A stretch of 38,462 nucleotides of DNA from Nocardia harenae NBRC 108248 (GTDB lineage Bacteria > Actinomycetota > Actinomycetes > Mycobacteriales > Mycobacteriaceae), in contig NZ_BDBH01000019.1 in assembly GCF_001612885.1 (NCBI RefSeq), forward strand, positions 1 through 38,462, in the 5' to 3' direction. The notes under the pieces are model-generated. The model was given only the letters and a program-made list of their open reading frames with translations, made no database searches and was not told the DNA's origin. Shown piece after piece: positions 16,574 through 24,556 of this stretch (positions are counted from its first letter, which is position 1; every line of letters starts with the position of its first letter). The translations under genes and the position numbers were made by a program.

Positions 16574-18054
16574 CGGGAGAGCTCCTTCGGTGCTCCGACG
16601 GGAAGCAGCGGGTGGTCGGCGGGGTTCAGCCTGCGGGTTCGCAGCCGGTAGCTGAGGACGGTGCCCGGCCAGTTGTTGGTGATCCGCCCGTTCGCGCTGC
16701 GGTACCAGCTGCCGCAGAAGTTCCACGGCGTGCGAGCGAGGCGTTTCTGCAGGTGGGCGTCGAATTGCGCCGCCTTGTCGGTGCGGGTGTCGAGCACCAG
16801 GCCGGGGTGCCGAGCCAGCCGCTCCAGCGCCTGCCGGATGTAGCTCGCCTGCGACTCGATCATGTAGACGATGGAGCCGACGCCGAGGTTGGTGTTCGGG
16901 CCGTACATCAGGAACAGGTTCGGGTAGCCGGGCACGGTGATGCCCTTGTACGCGCGCGCCCCGCCCGCCCAGTCGTCCGCCAGCTCGCGCCCGCCGCGCC
17001 CGCGGATCGTCATGGGCCAGAGGAACTCCGTGCCCTTGAAGCCGGTGCCGTAGACGATCACGTCGGCCTCGTGCAGCTCGCCGTCGGCGGTGCGCACGCC
17101 CTCCGGTTCGATGCCTGCGATGCCCGTGGTCTCCACCCGGACGTTCGGCGCGGTGAGCGCGGGCAGGTACTCGTTGGAGAAGAGCGCGCGCTTGCAGCCC
17201 GCCGGGTAGTCCGGGGTGAGCTTCGCCCGCAGCGCCGGATCCGGCACCTGCTTGCGCAGCTGGCGCATGCCGATCCAGGTGACCAGCCTGCGGATGGGCG
17301 GCACGTCGACGAGGGCGAGCGAGAGGAACTCGCAGAACGTCCAGAACCAGAGCCGCTCGGCCAGCCGGGTGACCGGGAGCAGCTGGAAGAGAGTGTGGTG
17401 CAGCCGCGAGTACTCGATGTCGTTCTTCGGCATGATCCAGGCCGCCGAGCGCTGGAAGAGCGTCAGGCGCGCCGTGCTCGGCGCGATGGCGGGCACGAAC
17501 TGGACGGCGCTGGCGCCGGTGCCGATCACCGCCACCTTCTTGCCGGTGAGCCGCACGTCGTGGTCCCACTCCGCGGAGTGGAACGATCGGCCGCTGAAGC
17601 TCTCGATCCCGGGGATGGCGGGCAGCGCGGGCCGGGAGAGCTGACCGACCGCGGAGATCAGCACGTCGCAGCCGATCTCGGTGCCGTCGGTGAGCCGCAC
17701 GGTCCAGGTGCCGGTCGCGTCGTCGTAGGCGGCCTCGGTGACCTCGGAGCCGAAGCGGATGCGCGGCAGCAGGTTGTGCTTGGCCGCCACGCCCCGCAGG
17801 TAGCCGTGGATGTCGGCTTGGCCGGAGAAGCGCTTGGGCCAGTCCGCCTTGGGCTCGTAGGAGAACGAGTACAGCGGTGACGGGATATCGCAGCCCGCGC
17901 CGGGGTAGGTGTTCTCCCGCCAGACGCCGCCGAGGTCGGCCGCGCGCTCCAGGATGGTGAAGTCACCGAAACCGGCGCGCTGCAGCTCGATGGCGACGCC
18001 GAGGCCGCCGAAACCGGTGCCGATGATGACGATCGACGGTGCACTACTGGACAT
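16570..18054 (-). CDS. Flavin-dependent Baeyer-Villiger-type monooxygenase
   Basis: 494 residues with two nucleotide-binding motifs, GTGFGG (12-17, FAD) and GTGASA (about 187-192, NADPH). Between them is the Baeyer-Villiger fingerprint F-S-G-R-S-F-H-S-A-E-W-D, which fits F-x-G-x-x-x-H-x-x-x-W-[P/D]. The enzyme should insert oxygen next to a ketone using NADPH and O2. The opening (ERAADLGGVWRENTYPGAGC) resembles mycobacterial Rv3049c-type monooxygenases more than EthA. It is the first gene of a coupled pair with the GMC oxidoreductase and is divergent from an AraC regulator, an arrangement seen in the mycobacterial virS-mymA locus. Regulation by that AraC protein is therefore likely but inferred. 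Confidence 0.88.
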   Translation of the reverse strand: MSSSAPSIVIIGTGFGGLGVAIELQRAGFGDFTILERAADLGGVWRENTYPGAGCDIPSPLYSFSYEPKADWPKRFSGQADIHGYLRGVAAKHNLLPRIRFGSEVTEAAYDDATGTWTVRLTDGTEIGCDVLISAVGQLSRPALPAIPGIESFSGRSFHSAEWDHDVRLTGKKVAVIGTGASAVQFVPAIAPSTARLTLFQRSAAWIMPKNDIEYSRLHHTLFQLLPVTRLAERLWFWTFCEFLSLALVDVPPIRRLVTWIGMRQLRKQVPDPALRAKLTPDYPAGCKRALFSNEYLPALTAPNVRVETTGIAGIEPEGVRTADGELHEADVIVYGTGFKGTEFLWPMTIRGRGGRELADDWAGGARAYKGITVPGYPNLFLMYGPNTNLGVGSIVYMIESQASYIRQALERLARHPGLVLDTRTDKAAQFDAHLQKRLARTPWNFCGSWYRSANGRITNNWPGTVLSYRLRTRRLNPADHPLLPVGAPKELSR

Positions 18055-18135
18055 ACCTCTACGCTATGGCCTGTGAGGGGCCGCACAGCAAATACCTGAG
18101 GTCAAAGAATCAATAGTTTCGGCCATACTGAGGTC
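18055..18135. promoter_or_regulatory. Divergent promoter with 9-bp direct repeats
   Basis: This 81-nt region separates the monooxygenase gene (minus) and the AraC gene (plus). The 9-mer CTGAGGTCA occurs twice in the same orientation, at 18096-18104 and 18128-18136, with starts 32 nt apart, about three helical turns. AraC proteins bind direct repeats spaced by whole turns, so these are operator candidates. The second copy touches the AraC ATG, which would suit autorepression. An A/T-rich stretch (18099-18120) lies between the repeats. Confidence 0.45.
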
Positions 18136-19194
18136 ATGCACGGAGTCGAGCAGGCGGAGGTCCGCGACTGGGGCTTCCCGCGCGGCGTCGCCAGCGTCGG
18201 GGTGATGGTCGAGTACGCGGGCGAGCACGGGGTCTCGGCGCCGCGGCTGCTGGCGGGTACCGGCCTCACCCCGGCCGTGCTCACCGACCCGGATCGGCAG
18301 ATCGAGGCGCACACCGAGCTGACCGTGGTGCGCGCGCTGGTCCGCGCGCTCGGCGCGGACGATGCCGGCGCCGCGGTCGGGCGGCGCTACCGGATCAGCA
18401 CCTTCGGCATCTTCGGCTTCGCCTGCGTCACCAGCGCCACCCTGCGCGAGGCCATCTCGCTGGCGCTGCGCTACTACAGCCTCGGCTTCGCCTTCTGCAC
18501 CCCGGAGGTGGAGTGGGGCGAGCACGAGGTGCTCACCCGGTTCCACTACGCCACCGTCCCGGCCGACCTGCAGTGGTTCCTGGTGCAGCGGGACATCGTC
18601 GCCATCCACCGCGTGATGAGCGACCTGCTCGGCCGCCCGTGCACCTTCACCCGCGCCGAGTTCGCTTTCCCGGCCCCGCCGAACGCCGCCACGCTGACCG
18701 CCGCGCTCGGCGTCGAGCCGTGCTTCGACCGCCCGCGGACGCTCTTCGGGGTGCCGTCCGCGCTGCTCACCCAGCCGCTGCCGCAGGCGAACCAGGCGAC
18801 ATGGGCCATGTGCGTGGCGCAGTGCCGCGACCTGGTGAGCCGCCGCCGCGCCCGCACCGGCATCGCCGCCGACGTGCGGGAGCGGCTCTTCCCCGGCCCG
18901 AGCGGCCCGCCGACGCTGGACGCCGTCGCCGCCGAGCTCGCCATGAGCACCCGGACCCTGCGCCGCAGGCTCGCCGCGGCGGGCACCAGCTACCGGGGCC
19001 TGCTCGACGAGGTGCGCCGCACGCTGGCCGAGGAGCTGCTCGCCGCCACCCCGATGTCGGTGGACGACATCGCGCTGCGGCTCGGCTACGCCGAGGCCAC
19101 CCCCTTCATCCACGCCTTCAAGCGCTGGACCGGCACCACCCCCGCCGCCTACCGCAGGACCAGGCTGGTGCCACGTTTGCCCGGGGGCCGGTAG
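18136..19194 (+). CDS. AraC-family regulator, VirS/OruR-type, of the monooxygenase operon
   Basis: 352 residues. The sensor-like N-domain (about residues 20-200) is of the PF12625 type. The C-terminal DNA-binding part has MSTRTLRRRLAAAGTSYR as the first helix-turn-helix and ALRLGYAEATPFIHAFKRW as the second, then GTTPAAYRR. It is divergently transcribed from the monooxygenase/GMC pair over 81 nt and most likely controls it. The ATG at 18136 has GAGG only 2 nt upstream, too close for an ideal ribosome-binding site; a leaderless start or a start at the Met about 24 codons in (MVEYAGEHG) is possible. The downstream DUF5709 gene begins 14 nt after the stop. Confidence 0.87.
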   Translation: MHGVEQAEVRDWGFPRGVASVGVMVEYAGEHGVSAPRLLAGTGLTPAVLTDPDRQIEAHTELTVVRALVRALGADDAGAAVGRRYRISTFGIFGFACVTSATLREAISLALRYYSLGFAFCTPEVEWGEHEVLTRFHYATVPADLQWFLVQRDIVAIHRVMSDLLGRPCTFTRAEFAFPAPPNAATLTAALGVEPCFDRPRTLFGVPSALLTQPLPQANQATWAMCVAQCRDLVSRRRARTGIAADVRERLFPGPSGPPTLDAVAAELAMSTRTLRRRLAAAGTSYRGLLDEVRRTLAEELLAATPMSVDDIALRLGYAEATPFIHAFKRWTGTTPAAYRRTRLVPRLPGGR

Positions 19195-19208
19195 GGAACC
19201 GCTGCCGT

Positions 19209-19583
19209 ATGAGTACCGACGCGAGCAGCGAAGACGGTCCCGGCGACATCCTGTCGCCGGCCGAGGCCCTCGACTCCGACGAGGTGCGCAACGACGACGG
19301 CGATGTCGTGGTGGATCCGCCGGACGACTGGAGCGGCGCCAACCGCTTCGGCATGACCGCCCGCGAGGAGCGCGAAGGCGAGACGCTGGCCCAGCGCCTC
19401 GCCGAGGAGGAGCCGGATTACGGCGAGCCCCGCGATCACACCGGGGACGAGGTGGTCGCCGAGACCGAGGACGAGGTCGAGCAGCTCCCGGCCGACGACG
19501 CCGACGAGCTCTTCGGCAAGCACCACGGCCAGGTCGACGGCGTCCCGGAGGACGGCCCCTCGCTCTTCCCGGTCTCGGAGTAG
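19209..19583 (+). CDS. Acidic DUF5709-family protein
   Basis: 124 residues, strongly acidic and likely mostly disordered. The pattern around residues 15-75 (LSPAEALDSDEVRN, then DDWSGANRFGMTAREE and GETLAQRLAEEEPD) matches the DUF5709 proteins widespread in actinobacteria, whose function is unknown. The ATG at 19209 follows the AraC stop by 14 nt, so read-through transcription is likely, though nothing suggests a shared role. A strong hairpin begins 3 nt after its stop. Confidence 0.78.
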   Translation: MSTDASSEDGPGDILSPAEALDSDEVRNDDGDVVVDPPDDWSGANRFGMTAREEREGETLAQRLAEEEPDYGEPRDHTGDEVVAETEDEVEQLPADDADELFGKHHGQVDGVPEDGPSLFPVSE

Positions 19584-19586
19584 CGC

Positions 19587-19621
19587 AACGGCGGGGACGG
19601 TCACCGACCGTCCCCGCCGTT
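19587..19621. terminator. Bidirectional terminator between DUF5709 gene and der
   Basis: A perfect 15-bp stem: AACGGCGGGGACGGT (19587-19601) pairs with ACCGTCCCCGCCGTT (19607-19621) around a 5-nt loop. It lies between two convergent genes, 4 nt after the DUF5709 stop and 10 nt from the der stop, so it should stop transcription from both sides. Confidence 0.85.
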
Positions 19622-19631
19622 CGCGCGTCGT

Positions 19632-21047
19632 TTACTTCTTGCGCTCGCGCTTCTCCCGCACGCGCACCGAGATGCGCACCGGCGAGCCGTCGAAGCCGAA
19701 CTCCTCGCGCAGCCGCCGCTCCAGGAAGCGGCGGTACCCCGCCTCCAGGAAACCGGTGGTGAAGAGCACGAAGGTCGGCGGGCGGGTGCCGGCCTGGGTG
19801 GCGAAGAGCACCCGGGGCAGCCGACCGCCGCGCATCGGCGGCGGGGTCGCCGCGACGACCTCCTTGAGCCAGTTGTTGAGCCGCCCGGTGGAGATGCGCT
19901 TGTCCCAGGACTCCAGCGCGCCCTCCATGGCGGGCACCAGCTTCTGCACCGCGCGGCCGGTGTGCGCGGAGATGTTCACCCGCTGCGCCCACGGCACCCG
20001 GACGAGGTCGCGATCGACCTCCTTCTCCAGGGTGAGCCGCCGGTCCTCGTCGACCAGGTCCCACTTGTTGAAGGCCAGCACCAGCGCGCGCCCGGAGTCG
20101 GCGACCAGGCTGATCACCCGCAGGTCCTGCTCGGTGAGCGGCTGCGCGGCGTCGATCAGCATGATCGCGACCTCGGAGGCCTCCAGCGCGGCCTTGGTGC
20201 GCAGCGAGGCGTAGAACTCGGTGCCGGAGGCGTGCGCCACCTTGCGGCGCAGCCCGGCGGTGTCGACGAACTTCCAGATCTTGCCGCCGAGCTCGACCAG
20301 CGAGTCCACCGGGTCGACGGTGGTGCCCGCGACATCGTGCACCACCGAGCGCTCGTCCCCGGCCAGCTTGTTGAGCAGGCTGGACTTGCCGACGTTCGGC
20401 TTGCCGACCAGCGCGACCCGGCGCGGGCCGGTGCCGGTGGTGCCCTCGCGCGGGGTCTCCGGGAGCGCCGCGAGCACGTCGTCCAGCAGGTCGCCGGTGC
20501 CGCGGCCGTGCGCCGCGCTGACCATCCGCGGCTCGCCGAGCCCGAGCGACCAGAGCGAAGCCGCCTCGGCCTCGGCGCGCGCGTCGTCCACCTTGTTGGC
20601 GACCAGGATGACCGGGATCTTGCTGCGCCGCAGCTTCTTCACCGCGGCCTCGTCGGTGGCGGTGGCGCCGACCACGGCGTCCACCACGAGCAGGATGGCG
20701 TCGGCGGTCGACATGGCCAGCTCGGCCTGGCGCGCCACCGATTGCTGCAGCCCCTTGGCGTCCGGCTCCCAGCCGCCGGTGTCCTGCACCCAGAAGCGCC
20801 GCCCGGACCAGCTCGCCTCGTAGGAGACCCGGTCCCTGGTCACGCCGGGGATGTCCTCGACGACGGCCTCGCGGCGGCCGAGGATCCGGTTCACCAGGGT
20901 CGACTTGCCCACGTTGGGGCGGCCGACCACCGCGAGGGTGGGCATGGCGAGCTCTTCGCCCGCCTCCGCCTCGGCATCGAACTCGTCGAGCTCCCAGTCG
21001 GATTCGTCGCTCCACACGCCGTCGCCGGCGAGTACGTCCTCGGTCAC
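19632..21047 (-). CDS. der: Ribosome-assembly GTPase Der (EngA)
   Basis: 471 residues with two tandem GTPase domains, the mark of Der. Domain 1 has GRPNVGKSTLV, PGVTRD, DTGGW and NKVD; domain 2 has GKPNVGKSSLL, GTTVDP, DTAGL and NKWD. A KH-like domain of about 100 residues ends in a basic tail (EKRERKK). The first 34 residues are an acidic extension ending before MPTLAVVGRPN, longer than in E. coli but typical of actinobacteria. The GTG start overlaps the stop of cmk (GTGA at 21047-21044). Der binds the 50S subunit precursor and is essential in most bacteria. It is the last gene of the minus-strand block and ends at the terminator at 19587-19621. Confidence 0.97.
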   Translation of the reverse strand: MTEDVLAGDGVWSDESDWELDEFDAEAEAGEELAMPTLAVVGRPNVGKSTLVNRILGRREAVVEDIPGVTRDRVSYEASWSGRRFWVQDTGGWEPDAKGLQQSVARQAELAMSTADAILLVVDAVVGATATDEAAVKKLRRSKIPVILVANKVDDARAEAEAASLWSLGLGEPRMVSAAHGRGTGDLLDDVLAALPETPREGTTGTGPRRVALVGKPNVGKSSLLNKLAGDERSVVHDVAGTTVDPVDSLVELGGKIWKFVDTAGLRRKVAHASGTEFYASLRTKAALEASEVAIMLIDAAQPLTEQDLRVISLVADSGRALVLAFNKWDLVDEDRRLTLEKEVDRDLVRVPWAQRVNISAHTGRAVQKLVPAMEGALESWDKRISTGRLNNWLKEVVAATPPPMRGGRLPRVLFATQAGTRPPTFVLFTTGFLEAGYRRFLERRLREEFGFDGSPVRISVRVREKRERKK

Positions 21048-21784
21048 CGCGGCCCCCCGTTCCCGGCGACGGCATTGCCGACCACCCGGTACAGCGCGTC
21101 GATGACCTCGTCCATGTCCAGCTCGCTGGTGTCCACCCGGACCGCGTCGGCGGCCGGGCGCAGCGGGGAGACCGCCCGCGTCGAGTCGAGGGTGTCCCTG
21201 CGCTGCACGTCGGCGAGGACCCCGGCGTAGTCGTCGCCCCTGCCCTCGCGGATGTTCTGTTGGTTGCGGCGGTGCGCGCGGGCCTCGGCGGAGGCGGTCA
21301 GGTAGACCTTGGCGTCCGCGTCGGGCAGCACGACGGTGCCGATATCGCGGCCCTCGACCACGATCCGGCCCGCGCTCGCCGCGATCTCGCGCTGCAGCGC
21401 CACCAGCAGCTCGCGCACCGAGGGCACCGCGGAGACCGCGGAGACCGCGCGGGTCACCACGCTGCCCCTGATCTCGTCGGCGACGTCCTCGCCGGCGAGC
21501 TGGATCAGCTCCTGCCCGGGGTCGGTGCCGATCGTCAGCGGCAGCTCGGCCACGGCCGCGGCGACGGCGGCCGGGTCGGCCGGGTCGACGCCGAGCCGCA
21601 GCACCCGCAGGGTGGCGACCCGGTACATGGCGCCGGTGTCCAGGTAGCGGGCGCGCAGCCGGGTGGCCAGCTGCCGCGAGACGCTGGACTTCCCGGTCCC
21701 CGACGGGCCGTCCATCGCCACCACCAGCGGGGAATCGTCCGACAACCGCGCGGTATCGGCCACGGGGATCTCCAGACCGTTCAC
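21044..21784 (-). CDS. cmk: Cytidylate kinase
   Basis: 246 residues. The P-loop is AMDGPSGTGKSS (about residues 22-33), followed by YLDTGAMYR, the CMP-site EGRDIGTVVLP and the Arg-rich lid (RRNQQNIREGRGDDY). It phosphorylates CMP and dCMP with ATP. The GTG at 21784 overlaps the rluB stop by 4 nt (GTGA), and its own stop overlaps the der start in the same way, so the rluB-cmk-der trio is translationally coupled. The same trio occurs at Rv1711-Rv1713. A repetitive stretch ARAVSAVSAVPSV around residue 120 is a minor oddity. Confidence 0.96.
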   Translation of the reverse strand: MNGLEIPVADTARLSDDSPLVVAMDGPSGTGKSSVSRQLATRLRARYLDTGAMYRVATLRVLRLGVDPADPAAVAAAVAELPLTIGTDPGQELIQLAGEDVADEIRGSVVTRAVSAVSAVPSVRELLVALQREIAASAGRIVVEGRDIGTVVLPDADAKVYLTASAEARAHRRNQQNIREGRGDDYAGVLADVQRRDTLDSTRAVSPLRPAADAVRVDTSELDMDEVIDALYRVVGNAVAGNGGPR

Positions 21785-23046
21785 AACTGCACCGCCTCGT
21801 AGAGTTTGCCGATTTCGTCCCGCCCGAGCACCTTCAGCGTGCCCGGACGTTGATCGCCGAGCGCCACCGGGCCGACGTGCGTGCGCAGCAGCCGGTCCAC
21901 CGGGTGGCCCACCTCGGCGAGCAGCCTGCGCACGATGTGCTTGCGCCCCTCGTGCAACTCCAGCTTGACCAGGGATCGTCCCTCGTTCACCTCGAGCACC
22001 TGGAAGCGGTCGACGCCGGCCGGGCCGTCCTCCAGTTCGATGCCGGAGCGCAGCCGCTTGCCCAGCGAGCGGTCCACCTCGCCGCGCACGGTGGCCAGGT
22101 AGGTCTTGTGCACCTCGTAGGAGGGGTGCATGAGCCGGTGCGCCAGGTCGCCGTCGTTGGTGAGCAGCAGCAGCCCCTCGGTGTCGGCGTCCAGCCTGCC
22201 GACGTGGAAGAGCCGCTGGCCCGCGGCGACCCGCTCGGCGACGATGTCGCCGACGCACGGCCGGCCCAGGTCGTCGGACATGGTGGACTGCCAGCCGCGC
22301 GGCTTGTTCAGCGCCAGGTGCACCAGCTCCTCGCGCACCACGACGCGGGTGCCGTCCACCCGGACCACGGCGTTCTCCGGGTCGATCCGCAGCCCCTGCT
22401 CGGTGACGATGGCGCCGTCCACCTCGACCCGGCCCTGCGCGATCAGCTCCTCGGCGGCGCGCCGCGAGGCCACGCCCGCCTTGGCGAGCACCTTCTGTAG
22501 CCGTTCGCCCTCACCCCACGGGAGCTTGGTGTGGCCGCCCTCTTCGACGTGCTGGTGCTTGGCGGGTTTGGCATTGCTGAGCCGCGGGTTCGTGCTCTGC
22601 TGCCGCTCCGGTTTGGGTTTGCGCGCCGCGGGGCGCGCGTCGCGGCGCGGGCCGCCGTCGGACCGGCGGTCGGGTGCGGCCGCGGACCTGCCGCCGGACG
22701 CACCGGCCGGGCGGCCGCCATCGGCCCGGCCGCCCCGACCGGCCTGGCCGCCGTCACCACGGCCGTAGCTGTCGTCCCGGCGTCCGTACCCGGCGACCGG
22801 ACGGCCCGAGCCGCCGTCACCGCGGCCGTACCCGGCGGCCGGGCGGCCGGTGCCGCTGCCCCGGCCGTCGCCATCGCCGCGTTCGCGGCGGCGATCACGG
22901 TCCTCGCCCGCGCGGCGGGCGCTGTCGGCGCGACCGGCGGCGCGGGCGGCGGCAGCGCGCTGTCCGCGCTCCGGTCTGCCCCGGCCGGGCTGGTCGCTGC
23001 GGGTTCTACGGTCCGGTGTGCCATCTCGGCGAGCGGGCGTATTCAT
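21781..23046 (-). CDS. rluB: 23S rRNA pseudouridine synthase RluB family with long RG-rich N-terminus
   Basis: 421 residues, far longer than the 240-290 usual for the family. The C-terminal 250 residues are standard: an S4 domain (ERLQKVLAKAGVASRRAAEE), then the RsuA/RluB catalytic motif GRLDADTEGLLLLTNDG with the nucleophilic Asp, and the EGRKHIVRRL element. The first 165 residues are a low-complexity tail rich in Arg, Gly, Asp and Ala, with repeats such as GYGRGDGG, ending in a Lys-rich stretch (RKPKPERQ). The tail is in frame with no alternative start nearer the S4 domain that has a good ribosome-binding site. The ATG at 23046 has AGGAA 3 nt upstream, overlapping the scpB end. It should isomerise a uridine in helix 89 of 23S rRNA. 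Confidence 0.92.
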   Translation of the reverse strand: MNTPARRDGTPDRRTRSDQPGRGRPERGQRAAAARAAGRADSARRAGEDRDRRRERGDGDGRGSGTGRPAAGYGRGDGGSGRPVAGYGRRDDSYGRGDGGQAGRGGRADGGRPAGASGGRSAAAPDRRSDGGPRRDARPAARKPKPERQQSTNPRLSNAKPAKHQHVEEGGHTKLPWGEGERLQKVLAKAGVASRRAAEELIAQGRVEVDGAIVTEQGLRIDPENAVVRVDGTRVVVREELVHLALNKPRGWQSTMSDDLGRPCVGDIVAERVAAGQRLFHVGRLDADTEGLLLLTNDGDLAHRLMHPSYEVHKTYLATVRGEVDRSLGKRLRSGIELEDGPAGVDRFQVLEVNEGRSLVKLELHEGRKHIVRRLLAEVGHPVDRLLRTHVGPVALGDQRPGTLKVLGRDEIGKLYEAVQL

Positions 23047-23054
23047 CGTTCCTG

Positions 23055-23711
23055 TCAGTTCTCGGTACCGAGGTCGAGCTCGGCCTCGGCGGGTTTTCGC
23101 AACCTGGTGTAGCGGGGATCCGTCTCCAGGCTCTCGTTGATCTCGTCGATCAGGTCGACGCCGGGAAGCAGCGGCGCCAGTGGCGGCAGATCGCTGAGCG
23201 ACGCCAGCCCGATCCGCTCCAGGAAGAGCTCCGTGGTGCGGTAGAGGGTGCCGTTGGTCTCCGGATCGACACCGTCCTCGGCGATCAGGCCCCGTGCCAG
23301 CAGCGTGCGCATCACGCCGTCGACATTGACCCCGCGCACCGCGCCGACCCTGGTTCTGGTGACCGGCTGGCGGTACGCGATGACCGCCAGGGTCTCCAGC
23401 GCCGCCCTGGTCAGTTTGGTCCTGGCGCCGTCGAGCAGTACCCGTTCCACATAGGGTGCGTACTCGCTGCGAGTATAGAAGCGCCAGCCGTCCCCGACGA
23501 AACGCAGGTCGATCCCGCTGCCGTTGGCGGCGAGCTCGGCGGACATCCCGCGCAGCGCCGTCTCCACCCGCTCCGCCGTGTCGTCCAGCGCCGCGGCCAG
23601 CTGTTCCACCGGGGCCGGGGCGTCCACCACCAGCAGCATGGCCTCCAGCGCCGCCCGGAATTCCGGGCCGTCCAGCGGCTCCGGCGTGAACTTCGCCACG
23701 GCGTCGGTCAT
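23055..23711 (-). CDS. scpB: Segregation and condensation protein ScpB
   Basis: 218 residues. Two winged-helix domains are evident; the conserved core is KLTRAALETLAVIAYRQPVTR followed by VRGVNVDGVMRTLLARGLI and GTLYRTTELFLERIGL. ScpB forms a dimer that binds the kleisin ScpA in the SMC condensin, which compacts and helps separate chromosomes. Its ATG overlaps the scpA stop (ATGA, 23711-23708), so both subunits are produced in step. A Pro-containing C-tail of 40 residues continues past the second domain. rluB starts 8 nt after its stop. Confidence 0.95.
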   Translation of the reverse strand: MTDAVAKFTPEPLDGPEFRAALEAMLLVVDAPAPVEQLAAALDDTAERVETALRGMSAELAANGSGIDLRFVGDGWRFYTRSEYAPYVERVLLDGARTKLTRAALETLAVIAYRQPVTRTRVGAVRGVNVDGVMRTLLARGLIAEDGVDPETNGTLYRTTELFLERIGLASLSDLPPLAPLLPGVDLIDEINESLETDPRYTRLRKPAEAELDLGTEN

Positions 23712-24556
23712 CCGTAGTCCTCCTCGATCGTGGCCGGGTCGCGGACCGCCGCCGGATCGCCGGTCCAGCTCACGCCGAGCGGGCCGAGCGGCTCCGGCTG
23801 GTCGAACTCGATGTGCTTGCCCCGATACAGCTCGAGCAGCGCGAGGAAGCGCGCCACGATCTCGATCGGCTCGGTGAGGCCGGTGACCAGCTCGGCGAAG
23901 GTGGTCCAGCCGCCGATGCCGCGCGCCCTGAGCAGGGCCAGCACCAGCTCGGCCTGCTCGGCCACCGAGACGGTGTGCGCGTGCAGGTGGTCCAGCCCGA
24001 CCCGCGGCTTCGGCTTGGGCTGGAAGGCCGCCGCCGCTATTTCCGCGAACCGCGGCACGTCCACCCCGAGCGTGACCTCGGGCAGCAGCCCGGCGAAGCG
24101 CTCCTCCAGCCCCACCGAGCGCGGGTAGCGCCGCAGCGCCACCGCCTCCAGCTCCGCGAACAACTCCGCGACCTGCTTGAACGCCCGGTACTGCAGCAGC
24201 CGGGCGAAGAGCAGGTCGCGCGCCTCGAGCAGCTCCAGATCCTCGGCGTCGGTCATCTCGCCCGCGGGCAGCAGCCGGGCCGCCTTGAGGTCGAGCAGCG
24301 TGGCGGCGACCACCAGGAACTCGGTGGTCTCGTCCAGGATCTTGTCCGCGCGCAGCCCGTTCGGCGCCGACATGGCCGCGGTGAGCGCCTTGGTGTAGGC
24401 GATGAACTCGTCGGTGACCTTGTGCAGCGCGACCTCGGTGACATCCAGCTTGCGCGCGCTGATCAGCTGCAGCAGCAGGTCGAACGGCCCCTCGAAATTG
24501 CTCAGCCGCAGGTGGAACGAGTGGCGCGGCGCCTCGGCGGTGACGGTCGCGGTCAC
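23708..24556 (-). CDS. scpA: Segregation and condensation protein ScpA (kleisin)
   Basis: 282 residues. The N-terminal kleisin motif is LSNFEGPFDLLLQLISARKLDVTEV, shown here in shortened form as FEGPFDLLLQLI; then DETTEFLVVAATLLDLKA and a C-terminal winged helix ending in FLALLELYRGKHIEF. It bridges the two heads of SMC. I place the start at GTG 24556, which overlaps the stop of the ParA-like gene (GTGA) and gives a short lead of about 15 residues; the frame is open another 106 codons upstream, but that stretch is Arg/Gly-rich and lies over the ParA-like gene. It matches Rv1709 in order and length. Confidence 0.94.
   Translation of the reverse strand: MTATVTAEAPRHSFHLRLSNFEGPFDLLLQLISARKLDVTEVALHKVTDEFIAYTKALTAAMSAPNGLRADKILDETTEFLVVAATLLDLKAARLLPAGEMTDAEDLELLEARDLLFARLLQYRAFKQVAELFAELEAVALRRYPRSVGLEERFAGLLPEVTLGVDVPRFAEIAAAAFQPKPKPRVGLDHLHAHTVSVAEQAELVLALLRARGIGGWTTFAELVTGLTEPIEIVARFLALLELYRGKHIEFDQPEPLGPLGVSWTGDPAAVRDPATIEEDYG

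Noticed and set aside
13763..16651. Another antisense frame of over 900 codons opposite the MFS and GMC genes
   Set aside because: It crosses two unrelated genes, has no recognisable motif, and its composition is that of a shadow frame.
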